A stretch of DNA of 51,000 bases, from NCBI GenBank assembly GCA_009746045.1, contig RPFO01000104.1:1277155-1328154 (forward strand). Reading direction: 5' to 3'. The position numbers and the translations under genes were made by a program. Origin of the DNA: Mesostigma viride (taxonomy: Eukaryota > Streptophyta > Mesostigmatophyceae > Mesostigmatales > Mesostigmataceae). The notes under the pieces were generated by a model. It was not told the origin of the DNA and did not search any database. It saw only the letters and a list, made by a program, of their open reading frames with translations. Numbering within the stretch: position 1 is the stretch's first letter; each line of letters begins with the position of its first letter. Shown in pieces: positions 30,401 through 42,400 of this stretch.

Positions 30401-33400
30401 GGGATGGGAGCGGTGGATGGGTGTGTGGGGATGGGAGCGGTGGATGGGTGTGTGGGGACACGACTGGATGGATGGTGTGGGGATGGGAGCGGTGGATGGG
30501 TGTGTGGGGACACGACTGGATGGATGGTGTGGGGATGGGAGCGGTGGATGGGTGTGTGGGGACATGACTGGATGGATGGTGTGGGGATGGGAGCGGTGGA
30601 TGGGTGTGTGGGGACACGACTGGATGGATGGTGTGGGGATGGGAGCGGTGGATGGGTGTGTGGGGACACGACTGGATGGATGGTGTGGGGATGGGAGCGG
30701 TGGATGGGTGTGTGGGGACATGACTGGATGGATGGTGTGGGGATGGGAGCGGTGGATGGGTGTGTGGGGACATGACTGGATGGATGGTGTGGGGATGGGA
30801 GCGGTGGATGGGTGTGTGGGGACATGACTGGATGGATGGTGTGGGGATGGGAGCGGTGGATGGGTGTGTGGGGATGGGAGCGGTGGATGGGTGTGTGGGG
30901 ACATGACTGGATGGATGGTGTGGGGATGGGAGCGGTGGATGGGTGTGTGGGGACACGACTGGATGGATGGTGTGGGGATGGGAGCGGTGGATGGGTGTGT
31001 GGGGACACGACTGGATGGATGGTGTGGGGATGGGAGCGGTGGATGGGTGTGTGGGGACACGACTGGATGGATGGTGTGGGGATGGGAGCGGTGGATGGGT
31101 GTGTGGGGACACGACTGGATGGATGGTGTGGGGATGGGAGCGGTGGATGGGTGTGTGGGGACATGACTGGATGGATGGTGTGGGGATGGGAGCGGTGGAT
31201 GGGTGTGTGGGGACATGACTGGATGGATGGTGTGGGGATGGGAGCAGTGGATGGGTGTGTGGGGACATGACTGGATGGATGGTGTGGGGATGGGAGCGGT
31301 GGATGGGTGTGTGGGGACATGACTGGATGGATGGTGTGGGGATGGGAGCGGTGGATGGGTGTGTGGGGACATGACTGGATGGATGGTGTGGGGATGGGAG
31401 CGGTGGATGGGTGTGTGGGGACACGACTGGATGGATGGTGTGGGGATGGGAGCGGTGGATGGGTGTGTGGGGACACGACTGGATGGATGGTGTGGGGATG
31501 GGAGCGGTGGATGGGTGTGTGGGGACATGACTGGATGGATGGTGTGGGGATGGGAGCGGTGGATGGGTGTGTGGGGACATGACTGGATGGATGGTGTGGG
31601 GATGGGAGCGGTGGATGGGTGTGTGGGGACACGACTGGATGGATGGTGTGGGGATGGGAGCGGTGGATGGGTGTGTGGGGATGGGAGCGGTGGATGGGTG
31701 TGTGGGGACATGACTGGATGGATGGTGTGGGGATGGGAGCGGTGGATGGGTGTGTGGGGACATGACTGGATGGATGGTGTGGGGATGGGAGCGGTGGATG
31801 GGTGTGTGGGGACACGACTGGATGGATGGTGTGGGGATGGGAGCGGTGGATGGGTGTGTGGGGATGGGAGCGGTGGATGGGTGTGTGGGGACACGACTGG
31901 ATGGATGGTGTGGGGATGGGAGCGGTGGATGGGTGTGTGGGGACACGACTGGATGGATGGTGTGGGGATGGGAGCGGTGGATGGGTGTGTGGGGACATGA
32001 CTGGATGGATGGTGTGGGGATGGGAGCGGTGGATGGGTGTGTGGGGACACGACTGGATGGATGGTGTGGGGATGGGAGCGGTGGATGGGTGTGTGGGGAC
32101 ATGACTGGATGGATGGTGTGGGGATGGGAGCGGTGGATGGGTGTGTGGGGACATGACTGGATGGATGGTGTGGGGATGGGAGCGGTGGATGGGTGTGTGG
32201 GGACACGACTGGATGGATGGTGTGGGGATGGGAGCGGTGGATGGGTGTGTGGGGACATGACTGGATGGATGGTGTGGGGATGGGAGCGGTGGATGGGTGT
32301 GTGGGGACACGACTGGATGGATGGTGTGGGGATGGGAGCGGTGGATGGGTGTGTGGGGACATGACTGGATGGATGGTGTGGGGATGGGAGCGGTGGATGG
32401 GTGTGTGGGGACATGACTGGATGGATGGTGTGGGGATGGGAGCGGTGGATGGGTGTGTGGGGACACGACTGGATGGATGGTGTGGGGATGGGAGCGGTGG
32501 ATGGGTGTGTGGGGACATGACTGGATGGATGGTGTGGGGATGGGAGCGGTGGATGGGTGTGTGGGGACATGACTGGATGGGTGTGTGGGGATGGGAGCGG
32601 TGGATGGGTGTGTGGGGATGGGAGCGGTGGATGGGTGTGTGGGGACCTGACTGGATGGATGGTGTGGGGATGGGAGCGGTGGATGGGTGTGTGGGGACAT
32701 GACTGGATGGATGGTGTGGGGATGGGAGCGGTGGATGGGTGTGTGGGGACATGACTGGATGGATGGTGTGGGGATGGGAGCGGTGGATGGGTGTGTGGGG
32801 ACATGACTGGATGGATGGTGTGGGGATGGGAGCGGTGGATGGGTGTGTGGGGACACGACTGGATGGATGGTGTGGGGATGGGAGCGGTGGATGGGTGTGT
32901 GGGGACACGACTGGATGGATGGTGTGGGGATGGGAGCGGTGGATGGGTGTGTGGGGACATGACTGGATGGATGGTGTGGGGATGGGAGCGGTGGATGGGT
33001 GTGTGGGGACATGACTGGATGGATGGTGTGGGGATGGGAGCGGTGGATGGGTGTGTGGGGACACGACTGGATGGATGGTGTGGGGATGGGAGCGGTGGAT
33101 GGGTGTGTGGGGACACGACTGGATGGATGGTGTGGGGATGGGAGCGGTGGATGGGTGTGTGGGGACATGACTGGATGGGTGTGTGGGGATGGGAGCGGTG
33201 GATGGGTGTGTGGGGATGGGAGCGGTGGATGGGTGTGTGGGGACATGACTGGATGGATGGTGTGGGGATGGGAGCGGTGGATGGGTGTGTGGGGACATGA
33301 CTGGATGGATGGTGTGGGGATGGGAGCGGTGGATGGGTGTGTGGGGACATGACTGGATGGATGGTGTGGGGATGGGAGCGGTGGATGGGTGTGTGGGGAC

Positions 33401-36055
33401 ATGACTGGATGGATGGTGTGGGGATGGGAGCGGTGGATGGGTGTGTGGGGACACGACTGGATGGATGGTGTGGGGATGGGAGCGGTGGATGGGTGTGTGG
33501 GGACATGACTGGATGGATGGTGTGGGGATGGGAGCGGTGGATGGGTGTGTGGGGACACGACTGGATGGATGGTGTGGGGATGGGAGCGGTGGATGGGTGT
33601 GTGGGGACATGACTGGATGGATGGTGTGGGGATGGGAGCGGTGGATGGGTGTGTGGGGACATGACTGGATGGATGGTGTGGGGATGGGAGCGGTGGATGG
33701 GTGTGTGGGGACACGACTGGATGGATGGTGTGGGGATGGGAGCGGTGGATGGGTGTGTGGGGACATGACTGGATGGATGGTGTGGGGATGGGAGCGGTGG
33801 ATGGGTGTGTGGGGACACGACTGGATGGATGGTGTGGGGATGGGAGCGGTGGATGGGTGTGTGGGGACATGACTGGATGGATGGTGTGGGGATGGGAGCG
33901 GTGGATGGGTGTGTGGGGACACGACTGGATGGATGGTGTGGGGATGGGAGCGGTGGATGGGTGTGTGGGGACACGACTGGATGGATGGTGTGGGGATGGG
34001 AGCGGTGGATGGGTGTGTGGGGACATGACTGGATGGATGGTGTGGGGATGGGAGCGGTGGATGGGTGTGTGGGGACACGACTGGATGGATGGTGTGGGGA
34101 TGGGAGCGGTGGATGGGTGTGTGGGGACACGACTGGATGGATGGTGTGGGGATGGGAGCGGTGGATGGGTGTGTGGGGACACGACTGGATGGATGGTGTG
34201 GGGATGGGAGCGGTGGATGGGTGTGTGGGGACATGACTGGATGGATGGTGTGGGGATGGGAGCGGTGGATGGGTGTGTGGGGACACGACTGGATGGATGG
34301 TGTGGGGATGGGAGCGGTGGATGGGTGTGTGGGGACATGACTGGATGGATGGTGTGGGGATGGGAGCGGTGGATGGGTGTGTGGGGACATGACTGGATGG
34401 ATGGTGTGGGGATGGGAGCGGTGGATGGGTGTGTGGGGACACGACTGGATGGATGGTGTGGGGATGGGAGCGGTGGATGGGTGTGTGGGGATGGGAGCGG
34501 TGGATGGGTGTGTGGGGACATGACTGGATGGGTGTGTGGGGATGGGAGCGGTGGATGGGTGTGTGGGGACACGACTGGATGGATGGTGTGGGATGGGAGC
34601 GGTGGATGGGTGTGTGGGGACATGACTGGATGGATAGTGTGGGGATGGGAGCGGTGGATGGGTGTGTGGGGACATGACTGGATGGATGGTGTGGGGATGG
34701 GAGCGGTGGATGGATGGTGTGGGGATGGGAGCGGTGGATGGGTGTGTGGGGACACGACTGGATGGATGGTGTGGGGATGGGAGCGGTGGATGGGTGTGTG
34801 GGGACATGACTGGATGGATGGTGTGGGGATGGGAGCGGTGGATGGGTGTGTGGGGACACGACTGGATGGATGGTGTGGGGATGGGAGCGGTGGATGGGTG
34901 TGTGGGGACATGACTGGATGGATGGTGTGGGGATGGGAGCGGTGGATGGGTGTGTGGGGACACGACTGGATGGATGGTGTGGGGATGGGAGCGGTGGATG
35001 GGTGTGTGGGGACACGACTGGATGGATGGTGTGGGGATGGGAGCGGTGGATGGGTGTGTGGGGACATGACTGGATGGATGGTGTGGGGATGGGAGCGGTG
35101 GATGGGTGTGTGGGGACATGACTGGATGGATGGTGTGGGGATGGGAGCGGTGGATGGGTGTGTGGGGACATGACTGGATGGATGGTGTGGGGATGGGAGC
35201 GGTGGATGGGTGTGTGGGGACACGACTGGATGGATGGTGTGGGGATGGGAGCGGTGGATGGGTGTGTGGGGACACGACTGGATGGATGGTGTGGGGATGG
35301 GAGCGGTGGATGGGTGTGTGGGGACACGACTGGATGGATGGTGTGGGGATGGGAGCGGTGGATGGGTGTGTGGGGACACGACTGGATGGATGGTGTGGGG
35401 ATGGGAGCGGTGGATGGGTGTGTGGGGACATGACTGGATGGATGGTGTGGGGATGGGAGCGGTGGATGGGTGTGTGGGGACACGACTGGATGGATGGTGT
35501 GGGGATGGGAGCGGTGGATGGGTGTGTGGGGACACGACTGGATGGATGGTGTGGGGATGGGAGCGGTGGATGGGTGTGTGGGGACATGACTGGATGGATG
35601 GTGTGGGGATGGGAGCGGTGGATGGGTGTGTGGGGACATGACTGGATGGATGGTGTGGGGATGGGAGCGGTGGATGGGTGTGTGGGGACATGACTGGATG
35701 GATGGTGTGGGGATGGGAGCGGTGGATGGGTGTGTGGGGACACGACTGGATGGATGGTGTGGGGATGGGAGCGGTGGATGGGTGTGTGGGGACACGACTG
35801 GATGGATGGTGTGGGGATGGGAGCGGTGGATGGGTGTGTGGGGACATGACTGGATGGATGGTGTGGGGATGGGAGCGGTGGATGGGTGTGTGGGGACATG
35901 ACTGGATGGATGGTGTGGGGATGGGAGCGGTGGATGGGTGTGTGGGGACACGACTGGATGGATGGTGTGGGGATGGGAGCGGTGGATGGGTGTGTGGGGA
36001 CATGACTGGATGGATGGTGTGGGGATGGGAGCGGTGGATGGGTGTGTGGGGATGG
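27480..36055. repeat. 52-bp minisatellite, ~8.6 kb, about 160 copies
   Basis: The unit is a 25-bp half with ACATGACTGGATGGATG (or ACACGACTGG...) plus a 27-bp half with GGATGGGAGCGGTGGATGGG, both opening GTGTGGGG, so the 52-mer is itself an old dimer. Copies are almost identical. Variation is mostly ATG/ACG at one site, occasional extra 27-bp halves (e.g. 27,590, 28,910, 29,805) and rare losses near 32,575, 33,175 and 34,530-34,700. All three minus frames stay open for ~3,000 codons because 52 is not a multiple of 3 and the strand lacks stop triplets. The Pro/His/Ser-rich translations are artefacts. Confidence 0.97.
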
Positions 36056-36489
36056 GAACAGATGGCGAAAAAGATATGAGGAGCGTGTTAACAAGGATAG
36101 GTAAATAAGACAAGAGTTGTGTATAAACAGCGACTTCTACGGCCTACAAGACCTATGGTAGACCAATCGACAGGTGGCTTGCACATATTAGGGCCAGCAC
36201 GTTTTGCCACAGGTCCCGCCATTTTTCTGCATTGCCGCGGCAGCGGATGCCCATGTGCTCATGTATGGTGCATTTCAACCCCCCCTACCATCCCTCATTC
36301 CTTCCCCCCCCCACGGTTCAGTACTCGATGATTGCAGCGTGGAAGATCTCCATTGAAACCTCTCCGCGGTGGGGCATGTAGCGGTGGGGTGAGTAAGAGC
36401 CGTTTCTTTATTTTTTACTGCTTGAAATGTTCTTAACAAACAGACTAACGGTTTACATGGCAAATGCTTGCATGATTCTCCTGCCGCAG

Positions 36490-39400
36490 GTCACGTCATC
36501 GGCACCCTGCGCTGCCAGCCCGACGCTGAGCGGTTGCTGGCAGCCGTCTCACTACTGGCGGCCGCTAGCAGCCACCGCTACCATGACGGTGCCACTGTGG
36601 ACGGTGCCACCCCTGCCCTGTCACTGGCATCCGCTGCTGCAGCGCGCCATGGTGGCGGGGCTGCCGGGGTGCCGGTCGGCAGAAGCCTTGAGGAGCGTGG
36701 GAGTCAGGTTCCCTGGGACACCGCGCAGCCCCTGGACGTGGGCACGGGGCGTGGGGGGAGCGCGCTGGGTGGCATGAGCCCGATGGCATGCGACAACGAC
36801 CTGAACGAGGGAGGGGAGGGGGCAGCGACGGGGGCGGGCCAGCCCAAGAAGCGAGAGAAGAAGCGAAGAGGTGGGCAGGTGGATGGGAGAGAGTGGATGT
36901 GCCATAATTTCAGCAAGTCTGGGAGGGGGAGAGGGAAGGAGGTGGGAAGGTGATCAGGCGGGCCGGCGGGTCGGCGGGCAAATGGGTAACAGGACATGGG
37001 TTCCTTTCGCTCATCCTTTAACCCTCCCTCCCTCCCATCCTGTCCCCCATTGGTGCGCCCTTCTCGTGATTGCAGGCGAGGGCGTGTTTGATTTCTCTCG
37101 CTATGCGACGCGCCACATCGCGATGGAGGTTGCCTACATCGGCACGCGGTGGGTGGGCGGTGTCTTGTAGGGCATGTGCTATGGCGCGATAGATTCATGA
37201 GACAGACAGACATGGCAGGCCAGACATCTGGACATGCCAGCTGAGCGGCTGGTTTTCTTATGCACATCGGGAATCGGTCGGTGGCCGTGATGTGTTTGTC
37301 ATGTTCTGTTACGTGTGTTATTGTGTCATGTTTGACCAAGGCCAAATGCTGCTATAGTAGTACGCATCAGGACTCCGCCAGTGGGCTGAACCCGGTTATT
37401 ATCAACCATGTCTCACGCTCTCACGCAAGACATGGCATGGCACGCCGGCTTCTTTGTCTGCATCGGGGCATGGTGCGTTATGATGGTCTATCTAGTGGCA
37501 TGGTGCGTAATGATGGTCTATCTAGTGGCACGGTGCGTAATGATGGTCTATCTAGTGGCACGGTGCGTAATGATGGTCTATCTAGTGGCATGGTGCGTAA
37601 CGATGGTCTATCTAGTTGTACGAGACCAAGCCCAAGTTTGGTAGTATTCACCTTTGCTTGCATAGAAGGTTTAGTTGCTGCTATGGTTGTCTTATGGGCC
37701 CTCTGGTTTGAGTCACTCGCCTTTGCTGTCTGCTGTTGGATGTGTTGGGGTGTTTGTCAAGGATGCGGGTTGCCTTGCCTGTGATGTCCCTTTTGCATGT
37801 CGCCTCTCCTCTGGCAGGTACCACGGTTTCGCGTCCCAAGGGACCACGCACCCCACGGTGGAGGTGCGTCCCTTTCCTCCCTGTCTATTCTTTGTGTGTG
37901 GCCTTATTCCTGTCAGTATTCGTTATGTGTGGCCATACTCCGGGCATCCTCCCGTCGGCGTCGCGGTCATCAGAGGGACAGGCTGTCAAGCTCTGTCTAA
38001 GGATCTACTTGTGCCCTGCCAAGCACGGGATGAACCTTATTCACCAGCCCTTCCCTGCAACGCTCCCCTTATGCCGACCAGAACCAGCCGGCAGCGCGGT
38101 CAAATCACGTGCCAGCTTGGTTGTCCAGGAGGACAGATTTGTTCGAATTCAGCTAGCATACTCCCTCGCACATCTCGTCTCAAAACTTGTTACTCGTATT
38201 TGGCCTGTTATTCTCTATTTATATTCGTACTCCCACTCATGATATTTCTGAACTAGTTTTAACTTCCTCAGATATGTGTTGTATCGGTCGTTTAAGGCGT
38301 CTCCATCGTTTAGAAGGGGCTTTTGACCAACTCCAACTTTGCTATAAACTTCCAACTTTGCTATATATTTTTCTCTAGATTGTTAGATAGAGTTTTCTAG
38401 GCATGAAATAAATAACTACTACCACTAGAATTTTTTTTCTGACTCTTGCGCTGTGCAGGTCGCTCCCGCCACCTGCCCCACAACTATCCATGGATTCACC
38501 ATGTGGGCGCCGCCTATGCATGACCACCCACCCCCTGGTTCCCCCTGCACCAGGGCTGCCTGTTTGACGCGCTCGAGCGCACGCGGCTGGTGGAGGGGCG
38601 TGACGCGCTGCAGAATTACTCGCGGTGTGGGCGCACCGACCGGGGGGTGCATGCGGCGGGGCAGGTGAGCGGCGGCCTGGGCGGTGACAATTGAACAGTT
38701 CATGTTGGCGGGTGAAGGGGGAGGGGTGAGGGGTTAACTTTGGCGGGTGAAAATTGAAGGGTTCACTTGGACACGGGGGGGGGAAGGGGGGAGGGGGGTG
38801 CTAGGAGGGAGGGGGGAGGGGGAGGGGGGAGGGGGAGGGGGGGGGGGAGGGGGGGGGGGGAGGGGGAGGGGGGAGGGGGGAGGGGGAGGGGGAGGGGGGG
38901 GAGGGGGGAGGGGGAGGGGGGAGGGGAGGGGAGGGGGGAGGGGGAGGGGGAGGGGAGGGGGGAGGGGGGAGGGGGAGGGGGAGGGGGGGGAGGGCGGTGC
39001 ACGAGGCGGGGCTGGTGACGGGCGGTAGCAGTGGGTGAGATCAGAGGGGAATGTGAGTTTGTCGGTTGTGCCAGTGCCAAGGGACGCTGGCGACGAAGCT
39101 GACAGGGCACCGCCCACGCCTCGGCCGCATGCCAATGCCCCTCATCCGCTCGTGTTGTAGGGGTGCCTCTGCCCCGCACCCACTCGTGTTATGGACGCAG
39201 CCACGTGTCCTGCCCTGGTGCAGCGCATGGCAAATCGTTTTGGCACGGCGCCGTGTTTCCATGCTGGCCCGCCCCCTGTGTCATCCGTACTTTACATGCG
39301 CACGAGACATGGTGTATGCTGGCAATCTGATTATGTTTGCGGTCGTATTGTAAGGGCGTGTGGGCGGTTTGAGCGCACCCAACGCGCGAATGCATGCAGG

Positions 39401-42400
39401 GACGGCAACACGCACCAAGTCCCTGCCCGCGCGCGCCTCACGGTGTCCCGCAAGGCAGGGACGGCGAACATGCCGCCTCACCGTGTTCGCACCGTCCGCC
39501 CATCAGCGGGGTGGGGCTACTTGTGCGAATCGGGATTGCCGCACCAACACAGCCATCTTATTTGTACCTAATGAAGTATGACAACTGTGCTGCCTACAGT
39601 AGATGAAAATATATAGCATTATCTGCATTGAAAATTGGCAAGACTAGTACCAACGTCCTTCACCCAGGTGGCCACCGGCTCACCCGTGCGGGCATGCTTG
39701 CGCGTGCTCTCTCCCTACGGGCATGTTCCTCCCAAACCCTGCCAGGTGATATCCCTGAGGGTGCGGTCCAAGAGGCGGTCGCGGACACACCCGCCCGAGC
39801 GGATGGGGGATGGCGGCGCTGTGGCGCCATCCGAAGGTGGGAGATGCCTGCCAGAGCAGTTTTACCCTCATGCACGTTCGAGGGTAGCAGGTGGTGTTGG
39901 TGCCATGCATGGCGCACTGCATGACTGCGGCGGTAGTACCTTGTTTTCCCCTGCATGCGCAGCTTCCGGCATGCGCAGCTTCCCGAATGCGCAGCTTCCG
40001 GTCCCGGCATGGGCAGCTTCCTGCTGCACGGGTCACCACCCCAAATGGGTGGGCTCCTCTCGACATCTGCTGGCTGGGCAGCGCGGGATGCTGCCCCGTG
40101 AACGCGAGCACCAAACACACAGGGATGGAAGGCGCTTTGACCCTGTATTGTTGTGAACAGGATGCTGCGCCCAAACACACAGGGATGCATGCTGTGCCCA
40201 AACACACAGGGGTGGATGCTGTGCCCAAACACACAGGTACGATGCTGTGCCCAAACACACAGGGACGATGCTGCGCCCAAACACACAGGGGTGGATGCTG
40301 TGCCCAAACACACAGGGATGCATGCTGTGCCCAAACACACAGGGGTGGATGCTGTGCCCAAACACACAGGGACGATGCTGCGCCCAAACACACAGGGGTG
40401 GATGCTGTGCCCAAACACACAGGGATGCATGCTGTGCCCAAACACACAGGGGTGGATGCTGTGCCCAAACACACAGGGACGATGCTGCGCCCAAACACAC
40501 AGGGGTGGATGCTGTGCCCAAACACACAGGGATGCATGCTGTGCCCAAACACACAGGGGTGGATGCTGTGCCCAAACACACAGGGACGATGCTGCGCCCA
40601 AACACACAGGGGTGGATGCTGCGCCCAAACACACAGGGATGCATGCTGTGCCCAAACACACAGGGGTGGATGCTGTGCCCAAACACACAGGGACGATGCT
40701 GCGCCCAAACACACAGGGGTGGATGCTGTGCCCAAACACACAGGGATGCATGCTGTGCCCAAACACACAGGGGTGGATGCTGTGCCCAAACACACAGGGA
40801 CGATGCTGCGCCCAAACACACAGGGGTGGATGCTGTGCCCAAACACACAGGGATGCATGCTGTGCCCAAACATACAGGGGTGGATGCTGTGCCCAAACAC
40901 ACAGGAACGATGCTGCGCCCAAACACACAGGGACGATGCTGCGCCCAAACACACAGGGGCGGATGCTGCGCCCAAACACACAGGGGCGATGCTGCGCCCA
41001 AACACACAGGGATGGAAAGCGCTCTAAGCGTGTATTGTTGTACTCTGCGACTTCCCAACCGGAGCGTGCGACTAATTTTTAAATTAACTAACGTGCCCAA
41101 ATAGTCGCGAACGAGCAAGCAACGTCTGCTCTTCCCCAGAGCGTGTTGCGGCGGGCGCTTCCCATGCCCGTAAGTCCCTCGGATGGCGTAGGGTACAAAG
41201 TCACGAACCGAAGCAGGTCAAAGGCAGCCGTCCTTTGCCAGCTTGCCTGCCCTGCCTGTGCTGGCCTGTTGCCTCCCTGGCTCGCCATGTGCCTCGACGC
41301 ACCCCGTCAACTCACTCAGGGTGCCTCTCCACGCTCATCCTGTCCACCCTGCGGTTTTCCACACGGAATATCTACCATGCCCCCCCCCACCCTGGTGACA
41401 GCTGCCGCAGGGACAAGTGGTGCCGAGCAGGGTGCGGGCGTGGGCGATGACAGGGACCGCAGTGGCGCGGGCAAGAACAAGGATGTCGTTATCTGCGACA
41501 GTCACGCTGACATCAGCAATGGCGTTGGGGATGGCGGCGGCGAAGGCGACGAGATAGACTATGTGACGACCATGAACCGCGCGCTGCCTGCTGACATCCG
41601 CGTCATCGGCTGGTGCCCCGTGCCGGATGACTTCAGCGCGCGGTGGGTGGCAAGTGGTGGGCATCTCTGTCATGCGGTGGCCAGTGGATGGCCAGTGGAT
41701 GTGGTGGGATGCCATGCATGGTGGGCATGCTGCGTGATGAGCTGAGGGAATTTCTGTAGTGCCGCGGGATGAGCTGAGGGAATTTCTGTAGTGCGCGTTG
41801 TTGTGTGTGCTGCTCTTGTTTATTGCGGCTCTTGCACTACGGAGTGCACCAGCACAGCAGCCGCCTCTGTTTGGGCATCCTCTCGCCATGCATCCATCTC
41901 AACTTTGTGCTGTCCATGCCAGGCCCCTTGCAGCCCTGGCTGAAGATCCACAAAGCCACGCAGGCACACGCATCTGACCATCATCCTCCATCGTGTGCTG
42001 CCTGGGTCACTACCTGTCCTCTTCCCCCCACTCTTTCCCCCCTCTCTTTCCCCCCTCTCTTTCCCCCCTCTCTTTCCCCCCTCTCTTTCCCCCCTCTCTT
42101 TCCCCCCTCTCTTTCCCCCCCTCAGGTTCAGCTGCCGGACGCGGCGCTATAAATACTTCTTCCATGCGGATGGGCTGGACGTTGAGGTGTGTGGGCGCCA
42201 AGGGGTTGGCGCCTCGAGGAGCTTTTGCGATGGTCCTGTTGCTGCTCTGTTTCCATGACCATGCGGCAGGAACTTGAAGGTTGCTGTGTAAACTTTACCA
42301 CGCTACAGCCATGCGGGGGACCTTTGCATGCCCATGGGGGTTTGCGGTCGATTCTAACCGCCACCAAATAGTCACTACCGGTACACCAGGCCTCCAGAAG

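Noticed and set aside
26993-36113. Three overlapping minus-strand ORFs of about 3,000 codons with a Pro/His/Ser-rich repeat, resembling a cell-wall glycoprotein
   Set aside because: All three frames are open equally because the 52-bp unit lacks stop triplets on that strand and is not a multiple of three. No frame is favoured, and the ends are not gene-like.
38734-39179. Pro-rich ORF opposite the G-run repeat
   Set aside because: Low-complexity shadow of an intronic repeat.
40159-41015. CRISPR-like array (repeat CCCAAACACACAGGG with short variable parts)
   Set aside because: The 'spacers' are 10-12 bp, recur in a fixed order and the locus is an intron, so this is a minisatellite.
39660-41118. 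Long ORFs on both strands over the 40-kb minisatellite
   Set aside because: The array lies in a PUS3 intron. The ORFs follow the repeat and overlap in all frames.
41143-41401. Longer version of PUS3 exon 6 reading through the upstream in-frame sequence
   Set aside because: The preceding exon ends in phase 1 at a GT donor, and acceptors at 41,402 or 41,411 restore phase. The upstream part has no PUS3 similarity.
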